NCBI RefSeq assembly: GCF_003202435.1
Contig: NZ_QJHK01000009.1
Coordinates: 115,305-179,304 of the forward strand
Direction: 5' to 3'
DNA from: Flavobacterium cheongpyeongense
Lineage (GTDB): Bacteria; Bacteroidota; Bacteroidia; Flavobacteriales; Flavobacteriaceae
Length of the DNA stretch: 64,000 bases
A model generated the notes under the pieces. The model worked only from the letters and a program-made list of their open reading frames with translations. It did no database searches and was not told the DNA's origin. Made by a program: the position numbers and the translations under genes. Shown piece by piece: positions 46,637 through 56,297 of this stretch. Position 1 is the first letter of the stretch; every line of letters starts with the position of its first letter.

Positions 46637-47113
46637 TTATTTCACACCGTCGTTCTGGCGCATGTATTCGAGTACACTTCTGGCTTCGTCATCGGTCAGA
46701 CCTTGATTAGGCATACGAATCATACAGAGTTCTAATTGAGCCTGCAATTCGGGATCTTTGTCAATCATAGGATCAGGATTGGTAATAAAATTCATAATCC
46801 ATTGAGGAGTTCTGCGTCCTGTAACGCCTTTCCATCCAGGCCCTACCAATTTTTCATCTGTAGTTTTGTGACAGGATGTACATTTTACTTCGGCTACTTT
46901 TAATCCTTTTTCAGCCATTGGCTTATCCAAGGAAGCGCCTAATTCAACTGTAGAAAATTTTCCAAGGCCTCTTTTAGGATCGTATGATTCGGCTTCGGCT
47001 GTATTTTCTGTAGCTGTAGGAGTTGAAAAATCCTGATCAGTATTCGATTTTTCTTTCCCACACGATACGAGCAAGAAAGAACCAAACATCGCTAATAAAA
47101 ATAATCTGTTCAT
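46637..47113 (-). CDS. c-type cytochrome lipoprotein of the nos operon
   Basis: A 158-aa lipoprotein (lipobox LLVSC) with one heme motif CTSCH and a later MPNQGLTDDEARSVLEYMR segment holding the axial Met. It is the first gene of the nos operon, 37 bases before nosZ, and is the likely electron donor for NosZ in the periplasm. Confidence 0.85.
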   Translation of the reverse strand: MNRLFLLAMFGSFLLVSCGKEKSNTDQDFSTPTATENTAEAESYDPKRGLGKFSTVELGASLDKPMAEKGLKVAEVKCTSCHKTTDEKLVGPGWKGVTGRRTPQWIMNFITNPDPMIDKDPELQAQLELCMIRMPNQGLTDDEARSVLEYMRQNDGVK

Positions 47114-47175
47114 TACTAAGGTTTTTAATTTGTTAAACTTTGGATCAAAATTCCAAAACTTGTATTACATAAAGT

Positions 47176-47189
47176 ATGACCATAATCAT
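47176..47189. promoter_or_regulatory. Fnr-type box upstream of the nos operon
   Basis: ATGACCATAATCAT (one mismatch to perfect symmetry) fits ATGAY-N4-RTCAT, 62 bases upstream of the cytochrome c start codon. It could also serve the divergent copper genes. Confidence 0.5.
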
Positions 47190-47238
47190 AACATGAAAAA
47201 AAAGATCATGATACCTTCGTACTTTCAAAATACAGGTA

Positions 47239-47610
47239 ATGAAATTTTGTATTTACATATTCCTTTTTGCAGTATTGTTCAGACCGGTATTTCCAATCTT
47301 GGATTACGCACTGAATTACAATTATATTTCTGCAGAATTATGCGAAAACAGGAACACTCCTAAATTAGAGTGTAATGGCAAATGCCATTTGAAGAAAGAG
47401 TTGGCAAAAGCCTTAAAAAATGAAACACCTTCCTCGAACGAGAAAAAAGGTGAAATCACGGAAACTATTTTGCTATACTTTGAAAACATTCCCGTTTTTA
47501 ATTTTCAAAATAACCAAAAAGTCATCTTAGAAATAAACTCAGGATATAAAAATCTTTACGTTTATCTGAACACTTATTTTGTATTCCATCCCCCCATTTT
47601 CAAGTATTAA
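47239..47610 (+). CDS. Small exported Cys-rich protein of the copper gene cluster
   Basis: A 123-aa protein with a signal-like N-terminus (MKFCIYIFLFAVLFRP) and the motif CENRNTPKLECNGKCHLKKE. The CNGKC sequence recurs in small Bacteroidota proteins that stand next to copper uptake or denitrification genes. Likely metal-related, otherwise uncharacterised. It precedes two further exported copper-related genes on the same strand. Confidence 0.6.
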   Translation: MKFCIYIFLFAVLFRPVFPILDYALNYNYISAELCENRNTPKLECNGKCHLKKELAKALKNETPSSNEKKGEITETILLYFENIPVFNFQNNQKVILEINSGYKNLYVYLNTYFVFHPPIFKY

Positions 47611-47690
47611 TTTTTCGATTATCTAATTACTTCTCCTTCGAATTTACATTCGACAGAAGCCTTATATTCATAATTTAAATTAAAATTCAA

Positions 47691-48542
47691 ATGAAAATTT
47701 TAAAACACATAGCCATTTTAGTTCTGTCCATTTCTCTGTTCTCATGCTCCTCAGATGATAATTCCTCCACTCAGATTCCAATTGATGAAACCGCTGGCCT
47801 TCAAAAAATTCAGGAAATATCAAATGAAACTCATACTTTCGAACTCTATTCCCAAAGCGGCTCTTTAATTCAGGGTTACAATCATATTACACTTAGCATT
47901 AAAGACAAAAAAACGAATGCCTATATTAAAGATGCCAAAATAAGCTGGTTGCCAATTATGCATATGGCTATGATGGAGCATTCATGTCCAAAATCTGCTG
48001 TGACCAAAACCTCAGACAAACAAACTCTGTACGAAGGCGATATCATCTTTCAAATGGCTGAAAATGATACTGAATATTGGGATCTGACTCTTACTTATAC
48101 TGTTAAAACTATTTCGTATACTGTTACTGATATTATCAAAGTTCAGGCTTCGGCAAAACGAACTGTTAGCTCCTTTAACGGATCTGATGGCGTTCGTTAC
48201 CTCATTGCCTCCATCGCACCTCAAAACCCAAAAGTAGCCACGAACGATATTAGCGTTGGGGTTTATAAAATGCAGGATATGATGACGTTTCCTGTCGTGA
48301 ATAATCTCAAAATAAAAATGGATCCAAGAATGCCCAGCATGGGTAATCACGGTTCGCCTAATAATACCGATTTAACACAATCTACAACCGATGGATTTTA
48401 CAACGGAAAACTTTCTTTGACTATGACTGGCTATTGGAAAATTAATCTTCAACTTTTAAATGCTTCGAATGATGTACTTAAAGGAGAGCCTGTAACGACA
48501 GAAAATCCTGCAAGCAGTCTTTTCTTAGAAATCGAATTCTAA
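47691..48542 (+). CDS. YtkA-like lipoprotein with copper-type Met/His motif
   Basis: A 283-aa lipoprotein (lipobox SLFSC) with two YtkA/immunoglobulin-like beta domains. Motif IMHMAMMEHSCPKS (about residues 89-102) and the later MDPRMPSMGNH give clustered Met, His and Cys suited to copper(I). Located between a small Cys-rich gene and a TonB receptor, it probably handles copper at the cell surface. Confidence 0.7.
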   Translation: MKILKHIAILVLSISLFSCSSDDNSSTQIPIDETAGLQKIQEISNETHTFELYSQSGSLIQGYNHITLSIKDKKTNAYIKDAKISWLPIMHMAMMEHSCPKSAVTKTSDKQTLYEGDIIFQMAENDTEYWDLTLTYTVKTISYTVTDIIKVQASAKRTVSSFNGSDGVRYLIASIAPQNPKVATNDISVGVYKMQDMMTFPVVNNLKIKMDPRMPSMGNHGSPNNTDLTQSTTDGFYNGKLSLTMTGYWKINLQLLNASNDVLKGEPVTTENPASSLFLEIEF

Positions 48543-48557
48543 ATATTGAATACTAAC

Positions 48558-48590
48558 AAGAAAGAGATAGTGAGCATTTATCTCTTTCTT
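48558..48590 (+). terminator. AT-rich terminator-like hairpin
   Basis: AAGAAAGAGATA (48558-48569) pairs with TATCTCTTTCTT (48579-48590), a perfect 12-bp stem with a 9-nt loop, between the YtkA-like gene and the TonB receptor. Confidence 0.55.
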
Positions 48591-48604
48591 ATAATTACTT
48601 TATA

Positions 48605-50599
48605 ATGAAAAATATAACAGCGATCCTTTTAGTTATCTTTTCGACAGTGTGCTGGGCACAGGAAAAAAAGAATGATACTCTTGCAGCTGTAAATCTCAAT
48701 GAAATTATAGTTATAGGAAAAAAAACACCTTTGAATCTTAAACAGCCCAAATCGTTAACCTCTGTAGAAGATTATCTAATGGGTTCTTCAAAAATGAATA
48801 TGATTAAAAGAGGTGCATATGCATGGGAACCTACGATTAACAATATGTCGACCGAGCGTACTGTAATTACCATTGATGGTATGCGGATTTTTGGTGCCTG
48901 TACCGATAAAATGGATCCTGTGACTTCTTATGTCGAGATTTCAAATTTATCTGAGGCAACAGTTGCCTCAGGTCAGCAGGCCAGCTGTCATGGCGCTACG
49001 ATTGGAGGTTCGATAGATCTAAAACGAAATCAATATAAACACAGAAAAAACGGCTGGAATGGCAGTTTATCTTCTGGTTATGAAAGCAATAACCAGCAAA
49101 AGATTATTGGTGCCGCTTTAGGTTATACTGACAGTACCTTTTTTGCGCATGTTGATTTTATGCATCGTGATGCCGAAAACTACAAAGCGGGAAACGAAAA
49201 AGAAATTAATTTTTCTCAATTTACCAAGTACAATATTTCGGCAAATGCTGGCTATTTTATCGATAAGAAGAATGTACTGGAAACTTCGATTATTTATGAT
49301 AAAGCTGTGAATGTTGGCTATCCGGCGCTTCCAATGGATGTTTTATTGGCAGAAGCTAAAATCATTTCATTGAGTTACAAGTACATTCCAGATTCTGGTG
49401 TTATTTCTGATTGGGAAACAAAAGGATATTTTAATACCATTACCCATAAAATGGATGATACTAAAAGACCAGCAGTTCCTATTCATATGGATATGCCGGG
49501 CTGGTCTGACACCTATGGTTTTTATTCTAAAATAAAAGGAAAACACGAAAATCATGAATTTCTAGCCGATTTGAATTCTTTTTATAATAAGGCGGTAGCC
49601 GAGATGACAATGTATCCTGCTGATCTAACTGAAAATCTGATGTTTATGTACACCTGGCCTGATATTCGAACGCTATATAACGGATTATCATTAGAAGATA
49701 ATATTACAATCTCTCCCGAAACCATTCTTAGAATCAGCACTAATCTAGGTTTTCATTCTAATACAGTAGCCAATGATTTTGGACTACAAAGCCTTCGTAT
49801 TTTTTATCCTGAAATGAATGCCACACAAAACCGATTCTTAAAAAGTCTCTCTGGAAATTATACCAAAAATGCTGGTAAACTTGAACTCGGATTTGGTTTG
49901 GCTTACGCCGAAAGAGCACCTTCTGTTTCTGAGGGCTATGGCTTTTATCTGTATAACAGTAATGATTTTTATGATTATATAGGAAATCCAAATTTGAAAA
50001 ATGAAAAGGCTGTTGAAGGAAACTTGTCTTTTGGATTTAAAAACAGCCGACTAACTTCGAAAGTTACGGCTTCATATTTCCATATCTCAAATTATATCAT
50101 CGGAAAAATTGATCCAAAAATACTGCCCATGACTATTGGAGCATCGGGTGTAAAAATCTACGACGCTATTAATTATGCTTCGATTTTTAATACTGATTTT
50201 AATCTGGAATACTTCTTTTTGCAAAACTGGAATATAAAAACACAGATCGCCTACAGTCTGGGTAAAGATGATCAGGAAAACGACCTTCCTTTTATAAGTC
50301 CGCTCCGATATTATGCCGGAATAGAGTTTAAAAAAGAAAAAATCAATGCGGGAATATTTGCCTCTGGAAATCTTGCACAAAATAACTTCGCAAAAGTATA
50401 CGGACAAATTAAAGCACCCGATTACCTGATATTTAATATCAATGCAGGTTATAGCTTTAATTGGAATCAAAACAAAATAAAAGCGCAAACAGGTATTGAA
50501 AATATTTTTGATAAATATTACGCTACTTTTTCAGACTGGAACAAAATACCACGAATGGGACGCAATGCCTTTATAAATCTTACTTATAGTTTTCACTAA
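48605..50599 (+). CDS. TonB-dependent outer-membrane receptor, probable copper uptake (NosA/OprC-like)
   Basis: A 664-aa receptor: signal MKNITAILLVIFSTVCWA, plug domain with ERTVITIDGMRIFGACTDKMDP and a C-terminal barrel ending in a terminal aromatic (LTYSFH). The plug motif with CTDKMDP near residues 100-106 is typical of the NosA/OprC copper receptors. It would supply copper for NirK, NosZ and azurin. Confidence 0.8.
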   Translation: MKNITAILLVIFSTVCWAQEKKNDTLAAVNLNEIIVIGKKTPLNLKQPKSLTSVEDYLMGSSKMNMIKRGAYAWEPTINNMSTERTVITIDGMRIFGACTDKMDPVTSYVEISNLSEATVASGQQASCHGATIGGSIDLKRNQYKHRKNGWNGSLSSGYESNNQQKIIGAALGYTDSTFFAHVDFMHRDAENYKAGNEKEINFSQFTKYNISANAGYFIDKKNVLETSIIYDKAVNVGYPALPMDVLLAEAKIISLSYKYIPDSGVISDWETKGYFNTITHKMDDTKRPAVPIHMDMPGWSDTYGFYSKIKGKHENHEFLADLNSFYNKAVAEMTMYPADLTENLMFMYTWPDIRTLYNGLSLEDNITISPETILRISTNLGFHSNTVANDFGLQSLRIFYPEMNATQNRFLKSLSGNYTKNAGKLELGFGLAYAERAPSVSEGYGFYLYNSNDFYDYIGNPNLKNEKAVEGNLSFGFKNSRLTSKVTASYFHISNYIIGKIDPKILPMTIGASGVKIYDAINYASIFNTDFNLEYFFLQNWNIKTQIAYSLGKDDQENDLPFISPLRYYAGIEFKKEKINAGIFASGNLAQNNFAKVYGQIKAPDYLIFNINAGYSFNWNQNKIKAQTGIENIFDKYYATFSDWNKIPRMGRNAFINLTYSFH

Positions 50600-50627
50600 G
50601 ATTGGAAGCAAAAATTAATCCGCCTTT

Positions 50628-50641
50628 ATGATTAGAATCAT
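50628..50641. promoter_or_regulatory. Fnr-type box upstream of azurin-norB
   Basis: ATGATTAGAATCAT, a perfect ATGAT-N4-ATCAT palindrome 68 bases upstream of the azurin start codon. Azurin and the NO reductase lie 37 bases apart on the same strand, so one promoter can serve both. Confidence 0.65.
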
Positions 50642-50709
50642 AAACCAAAAAAAACGATAGCCATACATTTACAGTAATAAAATTTAATAACATTTAAATA
50701 CCAAAAACA

Positions 50710-51234
50710 ATGAAAAAGTCTTTCAAGATTACCCTCGTAGCAGCCTTTGCAATTTTCAGTTTATTCTCATGCGGAAAAAAAGATTCAAAAGACATAGAAC
50801 CAGTTGCAACACCCACAACTGAGGAACCTTACGAAGAAAGTCCGATCGAAACCCCAGTCGCTACAAATGATCTTCAGATTGAGAGCAATGATCAAATGCA
50901 ATATTCTGTAACTGAATTAAGAGCTCCCGCAGGAAAAATTACCCTTACACTAAAACATGTCGGCAAGATGGAAAAAATCGCAATGGGACATAATTTAGTA
51001 ATTCTAAAACCTGGAACTGATATTTCTGATTTTACACTTAAAGCTGTAGATGCAAAAGATACAGATTACATACCTGCATCTGAAAAAGCAAAAGTAATTG
51101 CCCATACAAAAATAATTGGCGGCGGCGAAAGCGATGTTATCGAGTTTACAATAGACGAACCAGGAACTTACGATTTTATCTGCTCATTCCCTGGACATGT
51201 ATCGATGATGAAAGGAAAATTAATTGTAGAATAA
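50710..51234 (+). CDS. Azurin, lipoprotein-anchored blue copper protein
   Basis: A 174-aa protein with lipobox FSLFSC and an acidic Pro/Thr/Glu-rich linker (~25-50). The mature azurin domain has the copper ligands in GHNLVILKPG (His), and CSFPGHVSMMKG (Cys, His, Met). It carries electrons in the periplasm between respiratory complexes and copper reductases such as NirK and NosZ. It directly precedes norB. Confidence 0.9.
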   Translation: MKKSFKITLVAAFAIFSLFSCGKKDSKDIEPVATPTTEEPYEESPIETPVATNDLQIESNDQMQYSVTELRAPAGKITLTLKHVGKMEKIAMGHNLVILKPGTDISDFTLKAVDAKDTDYIPASEKAKVIAHTKIIGGGESDVIEFTIDEPGTYDFICSFPGHVSMMKGKLIVE

Positions 51235-51271
51235 AGCAATTTTTTTAATATAAAAAGCTAAAATCATTATA

Positions 51272-53509
51272 ATGAACAAGGAAAAAAAACTGTGGATAGG
51301 TTTTGCACTTGTAATGAGTATCTCTTTTTCTGTCTTAGGATATTACGGATATGAGATCTATCAGGAAGCACCTCCTATTCCAACCGAAATAGTTGGGCCA
51401 AACAACACCGTAATCTTTACCGCTGAGGAAATTAAGGATGGGCAGAATGTATGGCAAAGTATGGGTGGACAGGAAGTTGGTACTATTTGGGGACATGGTG
51501 CCTATGTAGCCCCAGACTGGACTGCAGACTGGCTGCATAGAGAAGCCGTGTTTATTTTGGATAAATTGTCCGAAAAGGAATATTCAAAAACTTTTGCAGA
51601 ACTGACAAAAGAGCAACAGGCCACAATGAAAATCAGGCTTCAAAATGATGTTCGTAAAAATACCTACGACAGTAGTACTGGCATCATAACCATTTCTCAA
51701 AACAGGATTGAAGCCATAGCCTATTTGAGTAAGTATTATGAAGGATTGTTTATGGATGATCCCAAATTTGAGACATTACGCCATAATTATGCAATTCCCA
51801 AAATGTCTATAAAAGATCCGGAAAGAATGCATAAAATGAACGCTTTTTTCTTTTGGGCAACCTGGGCAACTGTAACAGAAAGGCCAAATCAGAAAATTTC
51901 ATACACACACAACTGGCCATCTGATGAATTAGTTGGAAATGTGGCTACCAAAGATCTTCTGGTATGGTCAGGAGTTAGTATCATACTGCTGCTATTTTGC
52001 ATCGGAGTTCTAATTTTTTATCATGTGCGATCAGGTGAAGATGAGCATTTCGAAATACCAGTTCAGGATCCACTATTAAAACAAGGAATGACACCTTCGA
52101 TGTTTCGCATAAAAAAATATCTTTGGGTCGTAAGTCTATTAATTGTATTGCAAGTTGTAATGGGGGTCATTACCGCACATTACGGTGTAGAAGGAAACGG
52201 ATTCTTTGGTATTCCGATAGATCAGATTCTGCCTTACGCAGTAACAAGAACCTGGCATACTCAACTCGCTATATTCTGGATAGCAACCGCTTGGCTGGCA
52301 ACAGGTTTGTACATTGCACCGGCTGTTGCAGGGAAAGACCCAAAATTTCAAACATTTGGTGTTGATTTTTTATTCTATGCTTTAATTCTAATTGTACTAG
52401 GCTCAATGGCTGGACAATGGTTTGGGGTAATGCAGAAACTTAATTTGGTAGAAAACTTCTGGTTTGGTCATCAAGGCTACGAATATGTAGATTTAGGTCG
52501 ATTCTGGCAAATATTCCTTCTTGTAGGATTGTTTCTGTGGCTGGCATTAATGGTTCGTCCTTTACTTCCGGTACTGAAGAAAAAAACAGGCGAAAGAAAT
52601 CTTATCATAATGTTCCTAATCTCGTGTACGGCTATTGCTACTTTCTATGCTGCTGGCCTAATGTGGGGAAGACAGACCAATCTGGCAATTGCTGAATATT
52701 GGAGATGGTGGGTTGTGCATCTATGGGTAGAAGGATTTTTTGAAGTGTTTGCTACTGTAGTAATTGCTTTCTTATTTGTTCGTTTAGGTCTGTTAAAAAC
52801 AAAAACAGCAACGCTGAATGTTATTTTCTCTACTATCATTTTTATGTCTGGAGGAATTTTAGGAACATTTCATCATCTTTATTTCTCAGGAACGCCAACT
52901 GCTGTGATGGCTCTTGGGGCAACCTTTAGCGCTTTGGAGATTGTGCCTTTGGTTTTAATTGGGTATGAAGCCTACCATAACTACAAACTTTCAAAATCAA
53001 CACAATGGATCAAGGATTATAAATGGCCTATCTATTTTATGATTGCTGTTGCTTTCTGGAATTTCTTAGGAGCCGGAGTATTTGGTTTTATCATTAATCC
53101 GCCTATAGCTTTATATTACGTTCAGGGCTTAAACACAACCCCTTTGCATGGACATACTGCCTTATTTGGAGTCTATGGAATGCTCGGAATTGGTTTGATG
53201 CTATTTGTGCTCCGCAGTTTGTACAGACATGAGATATGGAATGAAAAAGCAATGAAATTCATATTCTGGTCTACCAATATTGGATTGCTGGCTATGGCGT
53301 TACTGAGTCTTCTTCCTGTTGGAATTTGGCAAGCTATAGAAAGTATCGAGCACGGAATGTGGTATGCACGTTCGGCCGAACTAATGCAGCAGCCAGCGAT
53401 GATAACCTTGAAATGGCTTAGGGCTATCGGTGATACTATTTTCGGATTTGGAGTATTGGCATTGTGCTGGTTTGTCTTTGACCTTACCCTTAGAAAAAAA
53501 AGTAAGTAA
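51272..53509 (+). CDS. norB: Quinol-dependent nitric oxide reductase (qNor)
   Basis: A 745-aa single-subunit NorB (NorZ type). The N-terminal ~210 residues add a periplasmic domain fused to the first helix, typical of qNor. Catalytic residues are visible: HTQLAIFWIATAW, WVVHLWVEGFFEVFATV (His and Glu), GTFHHLYFSGTP (FeB histidines), GHTALFGVYGMLG. It reduces NO to N2O using quinol in the cytoplasmic membrane. Confidence 0.95.
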   Translation: MNKEKKLWIGFALVMSISFSVLGYYGYEIYQEAPPIPTEIVGPNNTVIFTAEEIKDGQNVWQSMGGQEVGTIWGHGAYVAPDWTADWLHREAVFILDKLSEKEYSKTFAELTKEQQATMKIRLQNDVRKNTYDSSTGIITISQNRIEAIAYLSKYYEGLFMDDPKFETLRHNYAIPKMSIKDPERMHKMNAFFFWATWATVTERPNQKISYTHNWPSDELVGNVATKDLLVWSGVSIILLLFCIGVLIFYHVRSGEDEHFEIPVQDPLLKQGMTPSMFRIKKYLWVVSLLIVLQVVMGVITAHYGVEGNGFFGIPIDQILPYAVTRTWHTQLAIFWIATAWLATGLYIAPAVAGKDPKFQTFGVDFLFYALILIVLGSMAGQWFGVMQKLNLVENFWFGHQGYEYVDLGRFWQIFLLVGLFLWLALMVRPLLPVLKKKTGERNLIIMFLISCTAIATFYAAGLMWGRQTNLAIAEYWRWWVVHLWVEGFFEVFATVVIAFLFVRLGLLKTKTATLNVIFSTIIFMSGGILGTFHHLYFSGTPTAVMALGATFSALEIVPLVLIGYEAYHNYKLSKSTQWIKDYKWPIYFMIAVAFWNFLGAGVFGFIINPPIALYYVQGLNTTPLHGHTALFGVYGMLGIGLMLFVLRSLYRHEIWNEKAMKFIFWSTNIGLLAMALLSLLPVGIWQAIESIEHGMWYARSAELMQQPAMITLKWLRAIGDTIFGFGVLALCWFVFDLTLRKKSK

Positions 53510-53520
53510 ACTAAAATAGA

Positions 53521-53550
53521 AACATCTGGGAGAATATACTCCCAGATGTT
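53521..53550 (+). terminator. Terminator after norB
   Basis: AACATCTGGGAG (53521-53532) pairs with CTCCCAGATGTT (53539-53550), a perfect 12-bp stem with a 6-nt loop, followed by CTTTC. It starts 12 bases after the norB stop codon. Confidence 0.8.
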
Positions 53551-54021
53551 CTTTCAATCAAAGCCTTGAGCACTTGTTTTGTACTTCAAATAAAAAATAA
53601 TCTTTAGCGAACATTTAAGGAGTGATGTTCAAAAAAAACTCAGTATTATTAGTGCTTTAGATGTTTGAAATTTCAAAAAATACCGAACCTCTAAAAATGT
53701 TGCAAATCAAGAATATGAATTCATATTTATCAGGCAGTTTGATTATTGATTGACATATATCATTATTTAATATATAAAAACGGCCTCCTACTACCGTTTT
53801 CATTGTGGCCACAGAAGTCGGAATCTTGCTCGAACTTTTAAAGCAGTGTTTTATAAAAAGTTGATTCCGGCTCCTTCCCACAAAGACTGATACGTAGTAA
53901 ATACATCTTTATTAAAACATACAGGGAAAACTTATTTACATCTTAAAATATAAATGAATAAGTGAAGCTTAAAACGCTCAAATCCATAAAAAAATGCATA
54001 AACTTTCTTAAACCAAATAAC
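53551..54021. other. Intergenic region upstream of nadB
   Basis: About 470 bases without a convincing gene. A 74-codon frame on the minus strand (53657-53881) has low-quality composition. TTGACATATATCAT at 53750-53763 is a weak relative of the Fnr-type boxes, 258 bases upstream of nadB. Otherwise nothing is seen. Confidence 0.4.
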
Positions 54022-55536
54022 ATGCCTAAAACTGATATTCTAATAGTAGGTTCTGGTATTTCAGGACTATTTTTTGCCATTAAAACGGCAAGAAAGCGCC
54101 CCGATTTATCTATTTGTATCATGACAAAAGAAATGGCCAGCAACACCAATACGCAACTTGCGCAAGGAGGAATAGCTGTGGTCACCAATCATTTGAAAGA
54201 TAGTTTTGAACAGCATATAAAAGATACGTTGAAATCTGGCGCCGGACTTTGTGATGAAGAAATTGTTAAAATGGTTATTCAACAAGCTCCCGAAAGATTA
54301 GAAGAACTAATAGAACTTGGTGCCTCATTTGATAAAAATCAGGAAGGCCAATGGGATTTAGGTCTCGAAGGTGGCCACTCCCAACATCGAATTCTACATC
54401 ATAAAGACAGTTCAGGATTAGAAATCGAAAAAAAGCTTCTTTCAATTATCACTCAAACAGCAAATATTGAACTTTTAGAAAATCATCAGGTCATAGAATT
54501 AAATACTGAAACAACAAAGCGCAACGAAGTGAATTGCACCGGTGCTTTTTTTTATGATAAGAACAATAACGCAATAAAATATATACTTACCAGAGCCATT
54601 GTACTTAGCACAGGCGGCTGCGGACAACTCTTTGAAAACACAACCAATCCTGCGATTGCTACTGGTGACGGAATTGCAATGGCGGCTCGTGCAGGTGTCG
54701 AAATCGAAGATATGCAATACATGCAATTTCACCCTACAGCATTATCTTCCGGGAATAAAAATCCGCTATTCTTAATTTCAGAAGCTGTAAGAGGTTTTGG
54801 AGCCTATATTGTAAACTACGAACACAAAAGATTTCTTTTTAAATACGATTTAAGAGGTGAACTAGCTACCCGAGATATTGTTTCCCGTGCTATTAGTATC
54901 GAAATGCTCGAAACTCAAAAAAAACATGTATATCTGGATTGTAGACATTTAGATCAAGCTGATTTTTTTAAACATTTTCCTTCTATTTCCGCCCATTGCA
55001 ATGCAATAGGTTTATATCCGGAAAAAGATCTGGTTCCAATTGTTCCTGCGGCTCATTACCAATGTGGTGGTATTAAAGTAGACCGCAACGGTGTCACTAC
55101 AATCAAAAATTTATATGCCATTGGTGAATGTGCCAGAACAGGATTACATGGAAAAAATAGATTGGCGTCTAATTCCCTTCTTGAAGCATTGGTTTTTGCT
55201 CATCAGGCATCCAAAAACATTGATAAAACTATTGCCGCATTTATTTTTTCTTCAAAAATCCTTCTTCCAAAATTTTCAACCGTAAATATTAAAAATAACT
55301 ACGAACCGTACCTAATTTTAAAAAAAGAACTACAGAAACTTATAACTTCTTTTTATGCCAGCAATGACCGCGACTCGCATTTGGCAATGCTAAAAATAAA
55401 AATGCTAAAAAACGAAGCAGAAAATCTTATAGATAGAAATGAAATTACAATTCCATTTATTGAGTTTTCAAATATGCTGACAACGGCCTTAATTATTATT
55501 AAACAATGCCAACCTGAAAAAACTCATTCATGCTAA
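54022..55536 (+). CDS. nadB: L-aspartate oxidase
   Basis: A 504-aa flavoprotein. ATG at 54022 (MPKTDILIVGSGISG) is preferred over 53962, which would add 20 basic residues. FAD motif GSGISG, then NTNTQLAQGGIAVV, GGHSQHRILHHKDSSG and the C-terminal GLHGKNRLASNSLLEALVF. It oxidises aspartate to iminoaspartate, using fumarate anaerobically, for NAD synthesis together with NadA. Confidence 0.9.
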   Translation: MPKTDILIVGSGISGLFFAIKTARKRPDLSICIMTKEMASNTNTQLAQGGIAVVTNHLKDSFEQHIKDTLKSGAGLCDEEIVKMVIQQAPERLEELIELGASFDKNQEGQWDLGLEGGHSQHRILHHKDSSGLEIEKKLLSIITQTANIELLENHQVIELNTETTKRNEVNCTGAFFYDKNNNAIKYILTRAIVLSTGGCGQLFENTTNPAIATGDGIAMAARAGVEIEDMQYMQFHPTALSSGNKNPLFLISEAVRGFGAYIVNYEHKRFLFKYDLRGELATRDIVSRAISIEMLETQKKHVYLDCRHLDQADFFKHFPSISAHCNAIGLYPEKDLVPIVPAAHYQCGGIKVDRNGVTTIKNLYAIGECARTGLHGKNRLASNSLLEALVFAHQASKNIDKTIAAFIFSSKILLPKFSTVNIKNNYEPYLILKKELQKLITSFYASNDRDSHLAMLKIKMLKNEAENLIDRNEITIPFIEFSNMLTTALIIIKQCQPEKTHSC

Positions 55537-55565
55537 TTAATAACCTTAAGTCTTAATAACTTCCT

Positions 55566-56297
55566 ATGAAAACAACAAACAAAAACACAATTGGCGAAAT
55601 CGTAGCTGATGATTTTAGAGTGGCAGCAATTTTTTCAAAATATAGCATTGATTTTTGTTGCAAAGGGCATCGTACCTTAAAAGAAGTGTGCAAAAAACGA
55701 GGCATTGAGGAGTCTCTTCTAATTGACGAGCTTGATCGTGCAAAAAATAATTCGGCTAATCAATCTTTTGATTATAAATCGTGGTCAGTGGATCTTTTGG
55801 CAGACTATATAGAAAAAACACATCATAGATATGTGTCTGAAAAAACACCCGCCTTGCGTAAATCATTAAATGAATTATGTACTCTTCATGGTGAAGCACA
55901 TCCTGAACTCTTTGAAATTAATACTCTATTTACTGAATCTGTTTTAGATCTCTCTGCTAATATGAGAAAAGAAGAGCAGATTCTTTTTCCTTTTATAAAA
56001 AAAATAAAAGAGGTGCAAACAAAAGGATTATTTTTAGAGATAGCACACTTTGGGACTCTTGAAAATCAAATAATTTTAAACAAAGAAGAACATGATACAG
56101 TAGGACACCGTTTTAAAAAAATTGCTGCATTAACCAAAAAATATACCGCTCCAGCAGAAACCTGCAATACTTATAAAGTAACTTTTGCAATGCTTAAAGA
56201 ATTTGAGCGTGACCTGCAGAAGCATATTCATCTAGAGAATAATATTTTATTTCCAAAAGCCGTATCACTTGAGAAAAGCTTAGATAAAGTTCTTTAA
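55566..56297 (+). CDS. ric: Iron-sulfur cluster repair di-iron protein (Ric/ScdA), copy 2
   Basis: A 243-aa paralog of the gene at 28979: YSIDFCCKGHRTLKEVCKKR, then hemerythrin ligands in EKTHHRYVS, MRKEEQILFPF, LNKEEHDTVGH and HIHLENNILFP. Conserved along its whole length with copy 1. It follows nadB by 29 bases; NadA contains an Fe-S cluster that NO damages, which could explain the pairing. Confidence 0.9.
   Translation: MKTTNKNTIGEIVADDFRVAAIFSKYSIDFCCKGHRTLKEVCKKRGIEESLLIDELDRAKNNSANQSFDYKSWSVDLLADYIEKTHHRYVSEKTPALRKSLNELCTLHGEAHPELFEINTLFTESVLDLSANMRKEEQILFPFIKKIKEVQTKGLFLEIAHFGTLENQIILNKEEHDTVGHRFKKIAALTKKYTAPAETCNTYKVTFAMLKEFERDLQKHIHLENNILFPKAVSLEKSLDKVL

Noticed and set aside
53750..53763. 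Fnr-type box upstream of nadB
   Set aside because: TTGACATATATCAT deviates in the first half-site and is 258 bases from the gene; too weak to list as a box.
53657..53881. 74-codon minus-strand frame between norB and nadB
   Set aside because: No promoter or neighbour context, low-quality sequence; treated as chance frame in AT-rich intergenic DNA.
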